A DNA stretch of 64,000 bases, taken from NCBI RefSeq assembly GCF_008931805.1, contig NZ_CP044399.1:3211370-3275369 (forward strand), read 5' to 3'. A model generated the notes under the pieces. The model was not told where the DNA came from. It searched no databases and saw only the letters and a program-made list of their open reading frames with translations. A program made the position numbers and the translations under genes. Origin of the DNA: Moritella marina ATCC 15381. Its GTDB lineage: Bacteria > Pseudomonadota > Gammaproteobacteria > Enterobacterales > Moritellaceae. Positions 9,007 to 17,825 of the stretch are shown one piece after another (position 1 is the stretch's first letter; every line of letters begins with the position of its first letter).

Positions 9007-9687
9007 TTAAACTAGCGTCTCAACGGCACTCACTTGCCAATTGATTGGGGTTTGCTCGCGAGTTTGTAAACGGTTATTAATCGCAGAAAAATGCTGACTA
9101 CCGAAGAATCCACGACTGGCCGACAATGGCGATGGGTGAACACCTTCTAAAACATGATGACGATTACGATCGATATGGCGGCCTTTCTTTTTCGCGTGAT
9201 TCCCCCACAACACAAAGATAATCTCGTCATCTTGCTGGTTTAACAGTTCAACGACATGATCAGTGAATGTTTCCCAACCTGACTTCGCATGAGAATGCGC
9301 TTTCGCTTGCTCTACCGTTAATACCGTATTGAGCATCAAAATACCTTGTTGCGCCCATTCGATTAAATAACCGTGATCAGGAGTGGCAAAACCTGCAATA
9401 TCCGTTGTTAATTCTTTATACATATTACGTAATGAAGGCGGGATCTTAATACCTGGCAATACTGAAAAACACAATCCGTGAGCTTGTTCAGGGCCATGGT
9501 AAGGGTCTTGCCCCAAAATGACGACTTTGACATCTTTCAGCGGTGTTAATGAAAATGCTTGAAATACATCATCTTGTTTAGGGTATACCACTTTCCCAGC
9601 GGATCTTTCTGCTGTGATAAAGTTGTCTAACGCTAAATAGTACGGCTGCTGCTGTTCATGTAACAAAAATTCTGCCCACGTTTTCAT
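9007..9687 (-). CDS. ung: Uracil-DNA glycosylase (family 1)
   Basis: Removes uracil from DNA, the first step of base excision repair. The 226-residue protein has the catalytic-water motif GQDPYHG (Asp61), the uracil-recognition segment [23 protein letters not shown], and the minor-groove/leucine loop [13 protein letters not shown]. Length and motifs match E. coli Ung. It lies divergently next to nfo, whose product processes the abasic sites made by Ung, with 121 bases between the two starts. Confidence 0.96.
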   Translation of the reverse strand: MKTWAEFLLHEQQQPYYLALDNFITAERSAGKVVYPKQDDVFQAFSLTPLKDVKVVILGQDPYHGPEQAHGLCFSVLPGIKIPPSLRNMYKELTTDIAGFATPDHGYLIEWAQQGILMLNTVLTVEQAKAHSHAKSGWETFTDHVVELLNQQDDEIIFVLWGNHAKKKGRHIDRNRHHVLEGVHPSPLSASRGFFGSQHFSAINNRLQTREQTPINWQVSAVETLV

Positions 9688-9808
9688 TAATAACTCCCAA
9701 AGATTAGCATTGCCAAAAAACTAATTTTATCGTAAAAAGCCTTCTTTAAAACTGTTTTGTCACCAAATTGACTAAAAATGATGAATCCCCAAAACAATGG
9801 AGCAAAAA

Positions 9809-10660
9809 ATGACTAAATTTATTGGCGCGCATGTCTCTGCAGCCGGTGGTGTGTGGAACGCCCCTAAAAATGCCCACGATTTAGGGGCTACTGCATTTGC
9901 TCTATTTACTAAGAACCAACGTCGCTGGGATGCCAAAGCATTAAGCCCGGATGACATCCGTAAATTTAAAGCAAACTGTAAACGTTACAACTTTACCGCA
10001 GCGCAAATTTTACCGCATGACTCTTACTTGATTAACTTAGGTCACCCTGATATCGAAGCCTTAGAAAAATCACGTAATGCCTTTTATGATGAAATGCACC
10101 GCTGTGAACAACTCGGCTTAACCTTGCTTAACTTCCACCCAGGTAGTCACTTAAAAAAGATATCGGAATCAGAAAGTTTACAACGTGTGGCGGAATCAAT
10201 TAACTTAGCACTGGAAAAATCGACATCAGTAAAAGCCGTTATCGAAAATACCGCAGGCCAAGGCACCAACTTAGGTTACACTTTTGAGCATCTCGCCGAG
10301 ATCATCGAGCAAGTGGAAGACAAGAGCCGTGTTGGTGTATGCATTGATACTTGCCATACATTTGTCGCTGGATATGATCTACGTACTTTTGCCGCTTGTG
10401 AACAAACTTTTAACGATTTTGAGCGTATTGTCGGCTTTGAATACCTCGCTGGTATGCACATAAATGACAGTAAAGTAGAGCTTGGTACAAAAGTTGATCG
10501 CCATCACAGCTTAGGCCAAGGTTTTATTGGTGAAGAAGCCTTCAAATTTATCATGCAGGATGAACGCTTTAATGGTATACCTATAGTATTGGAAACAATA
10601 GATGATACTATTTGGGCTGCAGAAATCGCTTGGTTACAGCAGTTAGCCGCAAATAAATAA
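9809..10660 (+). CDS. nfo: Endonuclease IV (AP endonuclease)
   Basis: Cleaves 5' of abasic sites and repairs blocked 3' ends. TIM-barrel metal enzyme of 283 residues (E. coli 285). It starts with [12 protein letters not shown] and carries the trinuclear zinc ligands in [42 protein letters not shown] and IVLETID. An in-frame ATG exists at 9797, but the one at 9809 is preferred: TGGAG lies six bases upstream and the protein then begins like E. coli Nfo. Next to ung, so two successive steps of base excision repair are neighbours. Confidence 0.95.
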   Translation: MTKFIGAHVSAAGGVWNAPKNAHDLGATAFALFTKNQRRWDAKALSPDDIRKFKANCKRYNFTAAQILPHDSYLINLGHPDIEALEKSRNAFYDEMHRCEQLGLTLLNFHPGSHLKKISESESLQRVAESINLALEKSTSVKAVIENTAGQGTNLGYTFEHLAEIIEQVEDKSRVGVCIDTCHTFVAGYDLRTFAACEQTFNDFERIVGFEYLAGMHINDSKVELGTKVDRHHSLGQGFIGEEAFKFIMQDERFNGIPIVLETIDDTIWAAEIAWLQQLAANK

Positions 10661-10690
10661 GAGATATACCCACGTTATATCAATAATTGG

Positions 10691-10764
10691 AAAAAGCCCA
10701 AACACGCGGAGCCGAGTTTGGGTATTAAAAGGATTATCAACGAGGACTGTTGATAAAAAGGGAT
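10691..10764 (+). promoter_or_regulatory. Two tandem hairpins in the leader of the MetF-like gene
   Basis: Hairpin one pairs CCCAAAC (10697-10703) with GTTTGGG (10716-10722). Hairpin two pairs TTATCAAC (10734-10741) with GTTGATAA (10749-10756), with GAGG in its loop, and ends just before the AAAAGGGA ribosome site. The first may be the nfo terminator, although it has no T-run. The second is placed to influence translation or to attenuate transcription of the downstream TTG-started gene. Function is inferred from position only. Confidence 0.45.
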
Positions 10765-10769
10765 GTAAT

Positions 10770-11513
10770 TTGAAATACTCAATAGAGCTTGTACCCCGTT
10801 CATGGGAAACCTTAAATACTGAAGTCGAAGAAGTTAGCCAGTTTGGTCAAATAAATACGCTGAATATTCCTGACTTATTACGCTTCGATGTACGCAGCTG
10901 GGATGCATGTGATCGCCTACAAGACAAGTTCGATGAAGCGATCCCTCACCTACGCGCTATCGACTTTGACCTACGAAATGGCTTTCCATTAACGGACTTT
11001 TTCCGTCATAGTAAGATCAACTCAGTGCTAGTGGTTGAAGGCGATCCACCGCAAGATATATCACACCGTACTTACCGTAATACCTCGTGTGAACTCATTC
11101 GTATTATTAAAAAAGAACTGCCTTACATGAAGGTTTACGCGGCTATCGATCAATATCGAACCAGTATGCGTAAAGAGCTCGATTATATTCATGATAAAAT
11201 TGATGCGGGTGTCGATGGTTTCTTCACGCAACCATTTTTTGATTTGAAATTTCTCGATGTATATATGGATATGTTGCAGGGTACTGAAGTATTTTGGGGC
11301 ATGAGCCCAATTCACAGTGAAACCAGTAAATCATACTGGGAAAACAAAAATGACGTGGTCTTTCCAAGCGATTTTGAAGCGACAAAAGAATGGAATATTG
11401 AATTTGGCCGTGCGATGATCAAAAAGGTACAAGCTCAAGATGATAACGTCTACTTCATGCCAATTAGAGCCAATGCTAGCGAATATCTGGGTAAATTACT
11501 CGCCGAAGATTAA
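10770..11513 (+). CDS. Methylenetetrahydrofolate-reductase-like (MetF family) protein
   Basis: 247-residue protein resembling a shortened MetF TIM barrel: N-terminal SIELVPR matches the family opening, VVEGDPP matches the flavin/folate GDPP loop, AGVDGFFTQPFFD matches the conserved FFTQ..FD strand, and a late SPI follows. It is shorter than canonical MetF (about 290) and the loops differ, so it may be a paralogue with a different folate or one-carbon role. The start is a TTG at 10770 after AAAAGGGA; no better start keeps the IELVPR strand. It is not next to other methionine or folate genes. Two hairpins precede it. Confidence 0.68.
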   Translation: MKYSIELVPRSWETLNTEVEEVSQFGQINTLNIPDLLRFDVRSWDACDRLQDKFDEAIPHLRAIDFDLRNGFPLTDFFRHSKINSVLVVEGDPPQDISHRTYRNTSCELIRIIKKELPYMKVYAAIDQYRTSMRKELDYIHDKIDAGVDGFFTQPFFDLKFLDVYMDMLQGTEVFWGMSPIHSETSKSYWENKNDVVFPSDFEATKEWNIEFGRAMIKKVQAQDDNVYFMPIRANASEYLGKLLAED

Positions 11514-11546
11514 TCTCATCTAGGTTATCGAATTGTTTTAAAAATA

Positions 11547-11572
11547 AACCACTTAGCAGAATCTAAGTGGTT
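11547..11572. terminator. Bidirectional terminator between MetF-like and phasin genes
   Basis: A ten-base perfect stem (11547-11556 with 11563-11572) and a six-base loop, with A/T-rich flanks on both sides. It overlaps the end of the convergent phasin gene by two bases. Confidence 0.75.
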
Positions 11573-12044
11573 ATCTTTTATCAGCCAATTCAGCCAATAA
11601 CGCATCGATTTTAGCGTTTAACAGGTCTATTTTTTCACATTCTACACCCGTTAATTTTGCATAAGTTCGTTGGATCAATTTATCTAAACCATGCAAAGAG
11701 ATGTGTTCGCCTGTCGTATGTAGCTTAAATGCGCGATCAACTTTACCTCCCTGCTCCAACAACTCTTCAAAAACCATTGATGATTTTTCACCGACATTAT
11801 TTAGTTCATCAATACTATGGCTATAAGCGCCTAATCCAGCCAACCAAACTTGCCTGACAAAATTCATTTTTGTTGCAAGAGTGAGTTCCGATTTATCATC
11901 AAGTTGCGAGTTATCATCAATTTGGATTGAGAACGCCTCATTTTGGGTCTCAATGTCTAGATTATCAGTGCCATTAATCGCCACAAAGTTATCAATCATC
12001 ACTTGATTAACATCACTTGAATTACAGTTTTTATTCTGACGCAT
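11571..12044 (-). CDS. Phasin-family (polyhydroxyalkanoate granule-associated) protein
   Basis: 157-residue protein. From about residue 58 it reads MNFVRQVWLAGLGAYSHSID, the hallmark opening of the PhaI/PhaF phasin family (PF05597), followed by a heptad-like region with FEELLEQGGKVD and a C-terminal coiled coil ending LLNAKIDALLAELADKR. The acidic, Asn-rich first 55 residues are not part of the domain, so the true start could be internal; the ATG at 12044 has only a weak ribosome site. Such proteins coat storage granules or act as membrane-associated coiled coils. No PHA synthase is visible in this window. Confidence 0.7.
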   Translation of the reverse strand: MRQNKNCNSSDVNQVMIDNFVAINGTDNLDIETQNEAFSIQIDDNSQLDDKSELTLATKMNFVRQVWLAGLGAYSHSIDELNNVGEKSSMVFEELLEQGGKVDRAFKLHTTGEHISLHGLDKLIQRTYAKLTGVECEKIDLLNAKIDALLAELADKR

Positions 12045-12193
12045 TGTTCAATCTTATCAATAATACTAGGAACTTTAAGCATAGATGTAATCGTCACAAA
12101 TGAGAGTAGATAATCTTAAAAACAACTCGTATTGTGACTTTGATAACAGAATAATGATGCTATCGCTCAGCGAGTTCAATCTAGCTTAAACAG

Positions 12194-12877
12194 TTAAAAA
12201 TAGTCATCATTAAATTTAATCGATAAAAACTGCTTTATATGTTGTGATATATCATTTATCTGTTGCGCCGTAACCGTATGCTCTGCAAGATAGCGATGAT
12301 ACTGAGGTTGAAAACCGAATGCTGCTAAATATTTCATGGCATCCAATCCCAGTGATTCAGCAACCACAGGATCTGTACTGCCATGGTAGATATGTATAGG
12401 TAATGCCCGATTGTTTTTATCTAATTCAATCGTTTTAGCGGTCGCAAAATAACTCGACATCACCAGCAATCCCGCGAGCGGTTTAGTAAAGGTTAACGCA
12501 CTTTGATAAGCAACTGCGCCACCTTGAGAAAAGCCTGCGACGATAATCCGTCGACTATCAATCCCTCGGTCAATCTCACGCTGGATCAAGCTTTGTACTT
12601 GTTCAACGCTAGTCATTAAACCTGGCATGTCAATTTTACGCTCTAGTGTCATCGCCAAAATGTCATACCAAGCTGGCATTCTGTAGCCATTGTTAATCGT
12701 TACGTTAATTTCAGGTGCATGCGGAAAAACATAACGCACTTGCTGTTCATTCGGCAATGCGATCATGGGGACCACACCCGCAAAATCATGGCCATTAGCA
12801 CCCAGTCCATGTAGCCAAATAACACTCGCGTTTGCAGCCTGCTTAGGTTCAATTTCAACACAAGGTAAATATGTCAT
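12194..12877 (-). CDS. Carboxylesterase / phospholipase of the alpha-beta hydrolase fold
   Basis: 227-residue cytoplasmic esterase of the Abhydrolase_2 (acyl-protein-thioesterase-like) type. Visible parts: oxyanion region VIWLHGLGANGHDF, nucleophile elbow GFSQGG, the acid in HGSTDPVV, and a histidine in YLAEHTV near the C-terminus. The order Ser-Asp-His is intact. Members hydrolyse short acyl esters or lysophospholipids; the physiological substrate cannot be told. Stands alone between a phasin gene and a divergent DUF3010 gene. Confidence 0.88.
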   Translation of the reverse strand: MTYLPCVEIEPKQAANASVIWLHGLGANGHDFAGVVPMIALPNEQQVRYVFPHAPEINVTINNGYRMPAWYDILAMTLERKIDMPGLMTSVEQVQSLIQREIDRGIDSRRIIVAGFSQGGAVAYQSALTFTKPLAGLLVMSSYFATAKTIELDKNNRALPIHIYHGSTDPVVAESLGLDAMKYLAAFGFQPQYHRYLAEHTVTAQQINDISQHIKQFLSIKFNDDYF

Positions 12878-13013
12878 TCTGTTTCCTTACAATTAAGTCA
12901 TTTTAAGAGGATATGCTATCGTATAAATTCACAACGAAACAACGATAACCATGTTAACTGACAACAAAGTGGTTATAATAGCGAAGTTATCTTTATTTAT
13001 GGTGAGTTATTTA

Positions 13014-13457
13014 ATGAGAATTTGTAGTGTTGAACTAGCAGGCAATGAAGTAAATCTATGTTTCCTATCTTTAAAAGACGGAATGTTTGAACTTATTGAA
13101 TGTCGTAAAAGAAAAATTACCTTAGCAAGTTCAACTGAAGCGTATCAAATACGTCAGTTTCATAAAGAATTTGCCCAGCTAATGACAGATTATAAAATTG
13201 AAAATGTTGTGATCAAAGAACGTCTAACAAAAGGCAAGTTTAGTGGTAGCTCAACAAGCTTTAAAGCTGAAGCGGCAATCCAACTTGTAACTGGTGTTGA
13301 AGTGAACATGGTTTCACAAACGTTCTACAAGCAATTAGTACAAGATCACCCGATTTTTGTTGATTTTGCTGAAACAGGTCTGAAAAAATTCCAACAGAAT
13401 GCATTCACACTTGGTTGCCTATTCTTAAATGAAAACGCAGCAAAAAACAGCCTTTAA
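13014..13457 (+). CDS. DUF3010 family protein
   Basis: 147 residues when started at the ATG at 13014, preceded by GGTGAG; a longer in-frame extension to 12951 exists but adds a non-conserved hydrophobic piece. The protein begins RICSVELAGNEVNLCFL, continues with ENVVIKERLTKGKFSGSS and ends around FTLGCLFLNENA. The first strand and the VVIKERLTKGK segment look like an RNase-H-like fold, but that is inference. Conserved in Vibrio, Shewanella and relatives; function unknown. A good terminator follows. Confidence 0.78.
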   Translation: MRICSVELAGNEVNLCFLSLKDGMFELIECRKRKITLASSTEAYQIRQFHKEFAQLMTDYKIENVVIKERLTKGKFSGSSTSFKAEAAIQLVTGVEVNMVSQTFYKQLVQDHPIFVDFAETGLKKFQQNAFTLGCLFLNENAAKNSL

Positions 13458-13488
13458 TTACAACTCGTTGTAAAAGCCCAAGGTTGCA

Positions 13489-13518
13489 AGCAGACTATAT
13501 TTTAGTCTGCTTTTTTTT
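13489..13518 (+). terminator. Rho-independent terminator after DUF3010 gene
   Basis: AGCAGACTA (13489-13497) pairs with TAGTCTGCT (13503-13511) around a five-base loop and is followed by eight thymines in total. Confidence 0.9.
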
Positions 13519-13567
13519 ACCTTACTTTTCTTACTCTGACGACCTAAGTGAACTAAAGTTCTACAAG

Positions 13568-14008
13568 TTAAGCCGTAAACAAATCTGGCTGTAACACCTT
13601 AATCTTATCGACAATATCTGCAGGTACCGGCATTTTTTTATGGGCTTGGTAATCTACAAATACAATCACCCCTTCACCTTCAGCAACGACTCGTTGTAAG
13701 GTATTACTCCACACGGCATATTTCATGATTAGCTTATGCGCAGCAAACTCTGACACAGTCGCACCGATTTGAATGGTATCAGGTGACTTTAACGGGGCTT
13801 TAAAACGGCAATTGGTCGCAGCCAAAATAGGTCCGATACCGTATTCTTGCATATACGCCATGGCTTCTATTTGTTCAAAATAACCTATGCGAGCTTGCTC
13901 AAAGTAACGAAAGTACACGGTATTATTAACGTGACCAAACGCATCCATGTCACCCCAGCGGACAATATCATCGACAATGATCGGGTACTGCTGTTTAAAC
14001 TTATCCAT
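13568..14008 (-). CDS. Acyl-CoA thioesterase, hotdog fold (4HBT family)
   Basis: 146-residue thioesterase. The active-site region WGDMDAFGHVNNTVYFRYFE near residues 18-37 is the standard 4-hydroxybenzoyl-CoA-thioesterase motif with its conserved Asp and GHVNN. Further along, CRFKAPLKSPD and EGEGVIVFVDYQ are typical strands of YbgC/FadM-like proteins. Probably hydrolyses long- or medium-chain acyl-CoA in the cytoplasm. It is followed by the lipoprotein gene on its upstream side (46 bases), on the same strand, so the two may share a transcript. Confidence 0.88.
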   Translation of the reverse strand: MDKFKQQYPIIVDDIVRWGDMDAFGHVNNTVYFRYFEQARIGYFEQIEAMAYMQEYGIGPILAATNCRFKAPLKSPDTIQIGATVSEFAAHKLIMKYAVWSNTLQRVVAEGEGVIVFVDYQAHKKMPVPADIVDKIKVLQPDLFTA

Positions 14009-14054
14009 TATACGAACTCCCTTTACTAGGCTATCTTATTCGCTAGTGCAAACA

Positions 14055-14942
14055 CTAAAACAGCGGACCAAAACGCGCTACGATTGGATTATGATCAGAT
14101 GCATCAGTTTCATAAGACGATGCATTTAGCTGTTGCATACCTCTATAATAGATATCATCAAGCGGATTACCGAAGGCCGTTCTACGTACATCTTGTTGAT
14201 ACACCGACTTTTGTAATTCAACACTCGTTGTCATCAAATGCAATTGGTCTAAACGCTTATTGGTCCAAGTATTAAAATCACCCGCCATGATCACCGGGCC
14301 GTCATGTTCGCGGATCACCGCAATGACACCTTCAAGCTGTTGCGTAAACTCATCAACACCTAAGGTGAAGTTAATCATGTGCATATTGGCAACAAGCAAA
14401 GATGCGTCACTACCAGCCCAAGGGTAATAGCTAATCAATGACGATTTAGGGAAACGTAACCACGGCTCTGTAATCGTTTGCTTACAAACAGAGATAGGCG
14501 CAACACTGCTTGCAGTTAATACACCCATTGATTGATTATAAACGCTAAATGCTTCAACTTGTGTCCAGCTTAATTGATGTTGCTGCATCAACTGCGTTAA
14601 CAAAAAGCTTAACTTTGCTTCTTGTAAAACAATCAAATCATTCTCTTCAATTAACGCCGTCAATTCACGACGCCAATTATCATCTTCTTGTTTATAAATA
14701 TTCCAATCAGCAATACTAAATTCAGCAGGTAGTTCATCACTTGTGATTGTCGAATTGTCTATAAATGCCGGACATGTCGTGACGCTATCAGTAATAAAAC
14801 CAGCTTGTTCGCTATTTTCAGATGCCGCGCCAGCAACTTTCCATGAAGTATGTAATTTGGGGATGTCGGCAATATCAAAACAACCCGACAGGGAAAAGAC
14901 CAGCGTAGAAATAGCTGCAATGCGAGAAAAGGAATAATTCAT
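14055..14942 (-). CDS. Lipoprotein of the endonuclease/exonuclease/phosphatase fold
   Basis: 295 residues with a lipoprotein signal (lipobox LSGC, Cys about residue 21), so it is exported and lipid-anchored. The remainder carries the EEP fold: LIVLQEAKLS (metal Glu), VANMHMINF, the central MAGDFNTW (Asp and Asn) and the terminal ASDHNPIVARF (Asp-His pair). All catalytic residues expected of DNase-I-like phosphodiesterases are visible. The substrate could be nucleic acid, phospholipid or inositol phosphate; the periplasmic location would suit nutrient scavenging, which is inference. Upstream of, and on the same strand as, the thioesterase gene. Confidence 0.83.
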   Translation of the reverse strand: MNYSFSRIAAISTLVFSLSGCFDIADIPKLHTSWKVAGAASENSEQAGFITDSVTTCPAFIDNSTITSDELPAEFSIADWNIYKQEDDNWRRELTALIEENDLIVLQEAKLSFLLTQLMQQHQLSWTQVEAFSVYNQSMGVLTASSVAPISVCKQTITEPWLRFPKSSLISYYPWAGSDASLLVANMHMINFTLGVDEFTQQLEGVIAVIREHDGPVIMAGDFNTWTNKRLDQLHLMTTSVELQKSVYQQDVRRTAFGNPLDDIYYRGMQQLNASSYETDASDHNPIVARFGPLF

Positions 14943-15129
14943 ATTAAAGTCACGTAATCAAAATATGCTTTATTATACTTAATAAAATAGGATTAATTCA
15001 AAGCTAATCGCGTAAATAAACATTATTATCTAAATTAAAGCTGATTCATTCGCGAGTTCGCCGTTAATGAACACTCACTAACGGCAATACACTAGCCACC
15101 TAATTTGAAATTAAGCGGCTCATTTTTAA

Positions 15130-16371
15130 TTAAGCTAATAGACCCAGCATAGATAGAACCTGGAAACTAACCACACATACCGCAAATACCAATACCGACG
15201 CCATACGGGCATGACCACCAGAAACAAGGAAATCAGTGGTCGGTAAATGTTTACGTGCTTGGAACGCTAACGCGACAGGCGTAAACAAAGCGAATACCGC
15301 GGCTGCAAAGCCCGCGTAACCAATCGCATAGATAAAGCCATTAGGAAATAATACCCCACCAATCATTGGCGGTACAAAAGTAACTAATGCCGTTTTACTA
15401 CGCCCCGATAAAGTGTCATCTAACTTAAGCAAGTCAGTTAAAAAATCAAACAAACCTAACGCCACACCTAGAAATGATGTCGCTACGGCAAAGTTAGCAA
15501 ATAACTGTAATGTCACCGCGAGTGTTGCACCAGAACCAGCAGACTCTAATGCCGATACTAACGCGCCCATGTTGCCGCCTTGTGCTATAACACTGGTAAA
15601 ACCATCACGGCCAATCACGGTAAAGCTGGCTAACAACCAGATTAAATAAATAGTAAGCGCTAACAAGCTACCATAGCGAATCGAGCTAACCACTTTCGAG
15701 CTGTCTTTATTATAATATTTAACTAAGCTTGGGATGTTAGAATGAAAACCAAAGCACACCATTAACGACGGGATTGCAGCCCAGCTATAAGGCAGACGTT
15801 CAGTCATTTCAGCAAGCGGCTGTAGTAATGAAAAGTCGGCGCCGCTCAGTAAGCTGTAAATCGCAATACTAAAGGTGATCACCATGCCACCTAACATTGC
15901 CGACGTAAAACGGTCAACCGCCTTAGTACTAAAGCTCACGATCAACCCCAGTAACACAGCAAATATAAAGCTAGCAGCAGATTGATCTATATCGATACCC
16001 AAACCCGATTCTAAGCTATGCCCCAACATTGAGCCCCCACCGGAAATATAGGCATAAACCAAGATATAACTCACGAACAACACAGATAAACCATTCAACA
16101 ATCGTAATGACGTTGGTAATAGTGCTTTGGTCATCGAATCGAAATTCACACCGTGTTTAAATTTTTGATTCGCCTCAAGTAAGTACAATGCAGAGCTGTA
16201 CATGCAATACCAAGACACACATAAGAACAATACCGCCCAACCAAACCACATGTTTGAGGTTAATACTGGAAGAGAAAACATCCCAGCACCAATACTGGTA
16301 CCTGTAATAATAAATATACCACCGAGTGCTGATGGCTGTGCATCCTGATTTGCTGTCACTACTTCCGACAT
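15130..16371 (-). CDS. mtr: Tryptophan/aromatic amino acid permease (HAAAP family)
   Basis: 413-residue inner-membrane transporter with about eleven hydrophobic helices. The N-terminal GGIFIITGTSIGAGMFSLP is the hallmark of the Mtr/TyrP/TnaB family. The ATG at 16371 lies just after the trpR stop, with GGAAGTAAG overlapping that stop as ribosome site; a TTG at 16386 would overlap trpR and is less likely. Because it directly follows trpR, it is most likely in one operon with its repressor and under tryptophan control, which supports tryptophan as the substrate. Confidence 0.88.
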   Translation of the reverse strand: MSEVVTANQDAQPSALGGIFIITGTSIGAGMFSLPVLTSNMWFGWAVLFLCVSWYCMYSSALYLLEANQKFKHGVNFDSMTKALLPTSLRLLNGLSVLFVSYILVYAYISGGGSMLGHSLESGLGIDIDQSAASFIFAVLLGLIVSFSTKAVDRFTSAMLGGMVITFSIAIYSLLSGADFSLLQPLAEMTERLPYSWAAIPSLMVCFGFHSNIPSLVKYYNKDSSKVVSSIRYGSLLALTIYLIWLLASFTVIGRDGFTSVIAQGGNMGALVSALESAGSGATLAVTLQLFANFAVATSFLGVALGLFDFLTDLLKLDDTLSGRSKTALVTFVPPMIGGVLFPNGFIYAIGYAGFAAAVFALFTPVALAFQARKHLPTTDFLVSGGHARMASVLVFAVCVVSFQVLSMLGLLA

Positions 16372-16375
16372 AGTC

Positions 16376-16639
16376 TTACTTCCCAATTAATAATGTTTGT
16401 AATAATTTCTTTTCTTTTGCGCTCATGGATTTCAAATTGTTAGAACCACGAGTGATAGTAGCAATGCTAATACCGTGTGTTTTAGCTATTTCACGCTGTG
16501 ATCGTTCACCAAGCAATAGTTCTTTATAAACCAAAGTACGTGCGTTAATAGCGTTTAATTCCTCTGGTGATAGCAGCAAAGGTAGCATTAGCGATATATC
16601 CTCCTCGCTAGACACAGAGCGAAATAATTCATTGACCAT
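16376..16639 (-). CDS. trpR: Trp operon repressor
   Basis: 87-residue TrpR homologue, shorter at the N-terminus than the E. coli protein (108). It has the family core LLLSPEELNAINAR and a helix-turn-helix reading RSQREIAKTHGISIATITRG followed by SNNLK, nearly the E. coli recognition helix. Represses tryptophan biosynthesis and uptake genes when bound to tryptophan. It is the first gene of a trpR-mtr pair separated by four bases. A promoter whose -10 region overlaps a trp-operator-like half-site lies upstream, suggesting autorepression. Confidence 0.92.
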   Translation of the reverse strand: MVNELFRSVSSEEDISLMLPLLLSPEELNAINARTLVYKELLLGERSQREIAKTHGISIATITRGSNNLKSMSAKEKKLLQTLLIGK

Positions 16640-16675
16640 AAGTATTTAACCTTTCACTTAAGCTGTAATGGCGTA

Positions 16676-16705
16676 ATAGTACAGCATTACAAGCTTGACG
16701 GGCAA
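16676..16705 (-). promoter_or_regulatory. Putative trpR promoter with overlapping TrpR half-operator
   Basis: On the minus strand, TTGCCC (16705-16700) and TACTAT (16681-16676) are 18 bases apart and make a reasonable sigma-70 promoter 37 bases upstream of trpR. GTACTA, the half-site of the known trp operator, covers the -10. The surrounding GTAATG/CATTAC inverted repeat (about 16665-16690) frames it. The promoter is visible; operator function is inferred. Confidence 0.5.
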
Positions 16706-16780
16706 GTATTATGTGAATAAGACTAAGATTCGCGTTACATTATATAATCAACAAAATATGAAATAAATTGCACAAATTTA

Positions 16781-16856
16781 CACCTAGAGATACAATATCC
16801 AATAATAATTTATTCCTATATAAATAAATTTTTACATAAATTAATTACTCTAGGTG
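16781..16856. repeat. 9-bp inverted repeat pair before the XRE regulator gene
   Basis: CACCTAGAG (16781-16789) and CTCTAGGTG (16848-16856) are perfect inverted copies separated by 58 AT-rich bases. They lie in the 335-base region between trpR and the XRE gene, 119-194 bases upstream of the latter, and could be paired operator sites. Apart from the trpR promoter, nothing else was recognised in this gap. Confidence 0.4.
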
Positions 16857-16974
16857 CATGAATGATTTGGTTATCAATACAAGCAATTAAAATTCTGATT
16901 GTTTTATCTCTTTTAGCTAAACATAAAATCGAGCAACGACATAACAACTAACGCTTAAGTACCAAGGACAATAA

Positions 16975-17733
16975 ATGTTTAAAAAAGAAGGTTTTGGCAT
17001 TAAGCTACGTCAAACTCGTAAAGACAATAAACTGTCTCAGTTTGACTTCGTATCACAGTTAGCTAATGCACATAAAGAGTTTACTGGTCTATCACAGACT
17101 ACATTATCCCTCTGGGAAAATGGCAAACGTGAACCCTCTTTTTTACGCCGTATCGCTATCGCTCGTTTTTTTGCGGAAGGTTATGAGATGAGCGAGCAAG
17201 AAAAAAAATTCGTCAGTAAAACTAAAGCCACCGAAGTCGGCGGTAGACCTGCTGTATATCCTGTGAGTATTACAGATATTGTTGCTGTAGATTTCACTAG
17301 CTTAAGCGAAAAGCAAGCTGACGTGGTGAATAAAGGCCATGAGCATTTTTATACTGAATCGCTAACCGAAACAATGGCGGCTTTCCCACAAGCACATTAC
17401 ACTGCGAATTTATTGATGAATGAGAATGCGATTGTCGGCCATTACATTGCCAGTAATGCCGGTATGATCGTTTCTTTCTGTTTTATTGATAACAGTGTCG
17501 CGGTTAGGATGGTATTAGATTTGGATGGTAAGTTTGCATCTGTAGTATTACCGACTCGCACACCAGCCATCGCGTCATTTTTTCAAGACTTACATTTTGA
17601 ACCTTACCCAACCGCGTCACGAGTTAAGTTTTATAAAGGCAGCTTAAAAGACCTTTGCCAAAACCCATTTTTTAAAGACTTGCTGAACAACAACGCAGAT
17701 CTAGTACGTTTTAGTAAAGCGCAGAAAGGTTAA
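16975..17733 (+). CDS. XRE-family helix-turn-helix protein with unassigned C-terminal domain
   Basis: 252 residues. The first 75 are an XRE/Cro-type HTH: GIKLRQTRKDNKLSQFDFVSQ, then GLSQTTLSLWENGKREPSF, where LSQTTLSLWENG is the recognition-helix region. A linker (ATEVGGRPAVYP) leads to a C-terminal domain of about 150 residues with alternating strands and helices, including SFCFIDNSVAVRMVLDLDG. I do not recognise it; a GNAT-like or ligand-sensing fold is possible but unproven. Monocistronic, with a strong terminator after the stop. It may be autoregulated through the inverted repeat upstream. Confidence 0.75.
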   Translation: MFKKEGFGIKLRQTRKDNKLSQFDFVSQLANAHKEFTGLSQTTLSLWENGKREPSFLRRIAIARFFAEGYEMSEQEKKFVSKTKATEVGGRPAVYPVSITDIVAVDFTSLSEKQADVVNKGHEHFYTESLTETMAAFPQAHYTANLLMNENAIVGHYIASNAGMIVSFCFIDNSVAVRMVLDLDGKFASVVLPTRTPAIASFFQDLHFEPYPTASRVKFYKGSLKDLCQNPFFKDLLNNNADLVRFSKAQKG

Positions 17734-17770
17734 ATCAACCTCTAGCTAAAAATAACCAAACGCAACAACG

Positions 17771-17800
17771 AAAAAACCCAGCTAATTAGCTGGGTTTTTT
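17771..17800. terminator. Bidirectional terminator between XRE gene and fadL
   Basis: A perfectly palindromic 30-base element: 13-bp stem (17771-17783 with 17788-17800), AATT centre, six A on one side and six T on the other. Serves both convergent genes. Confidence 0.92.
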
Positions 17801-17825
17801 GTATCCATCTGAATATTAAACCAGA

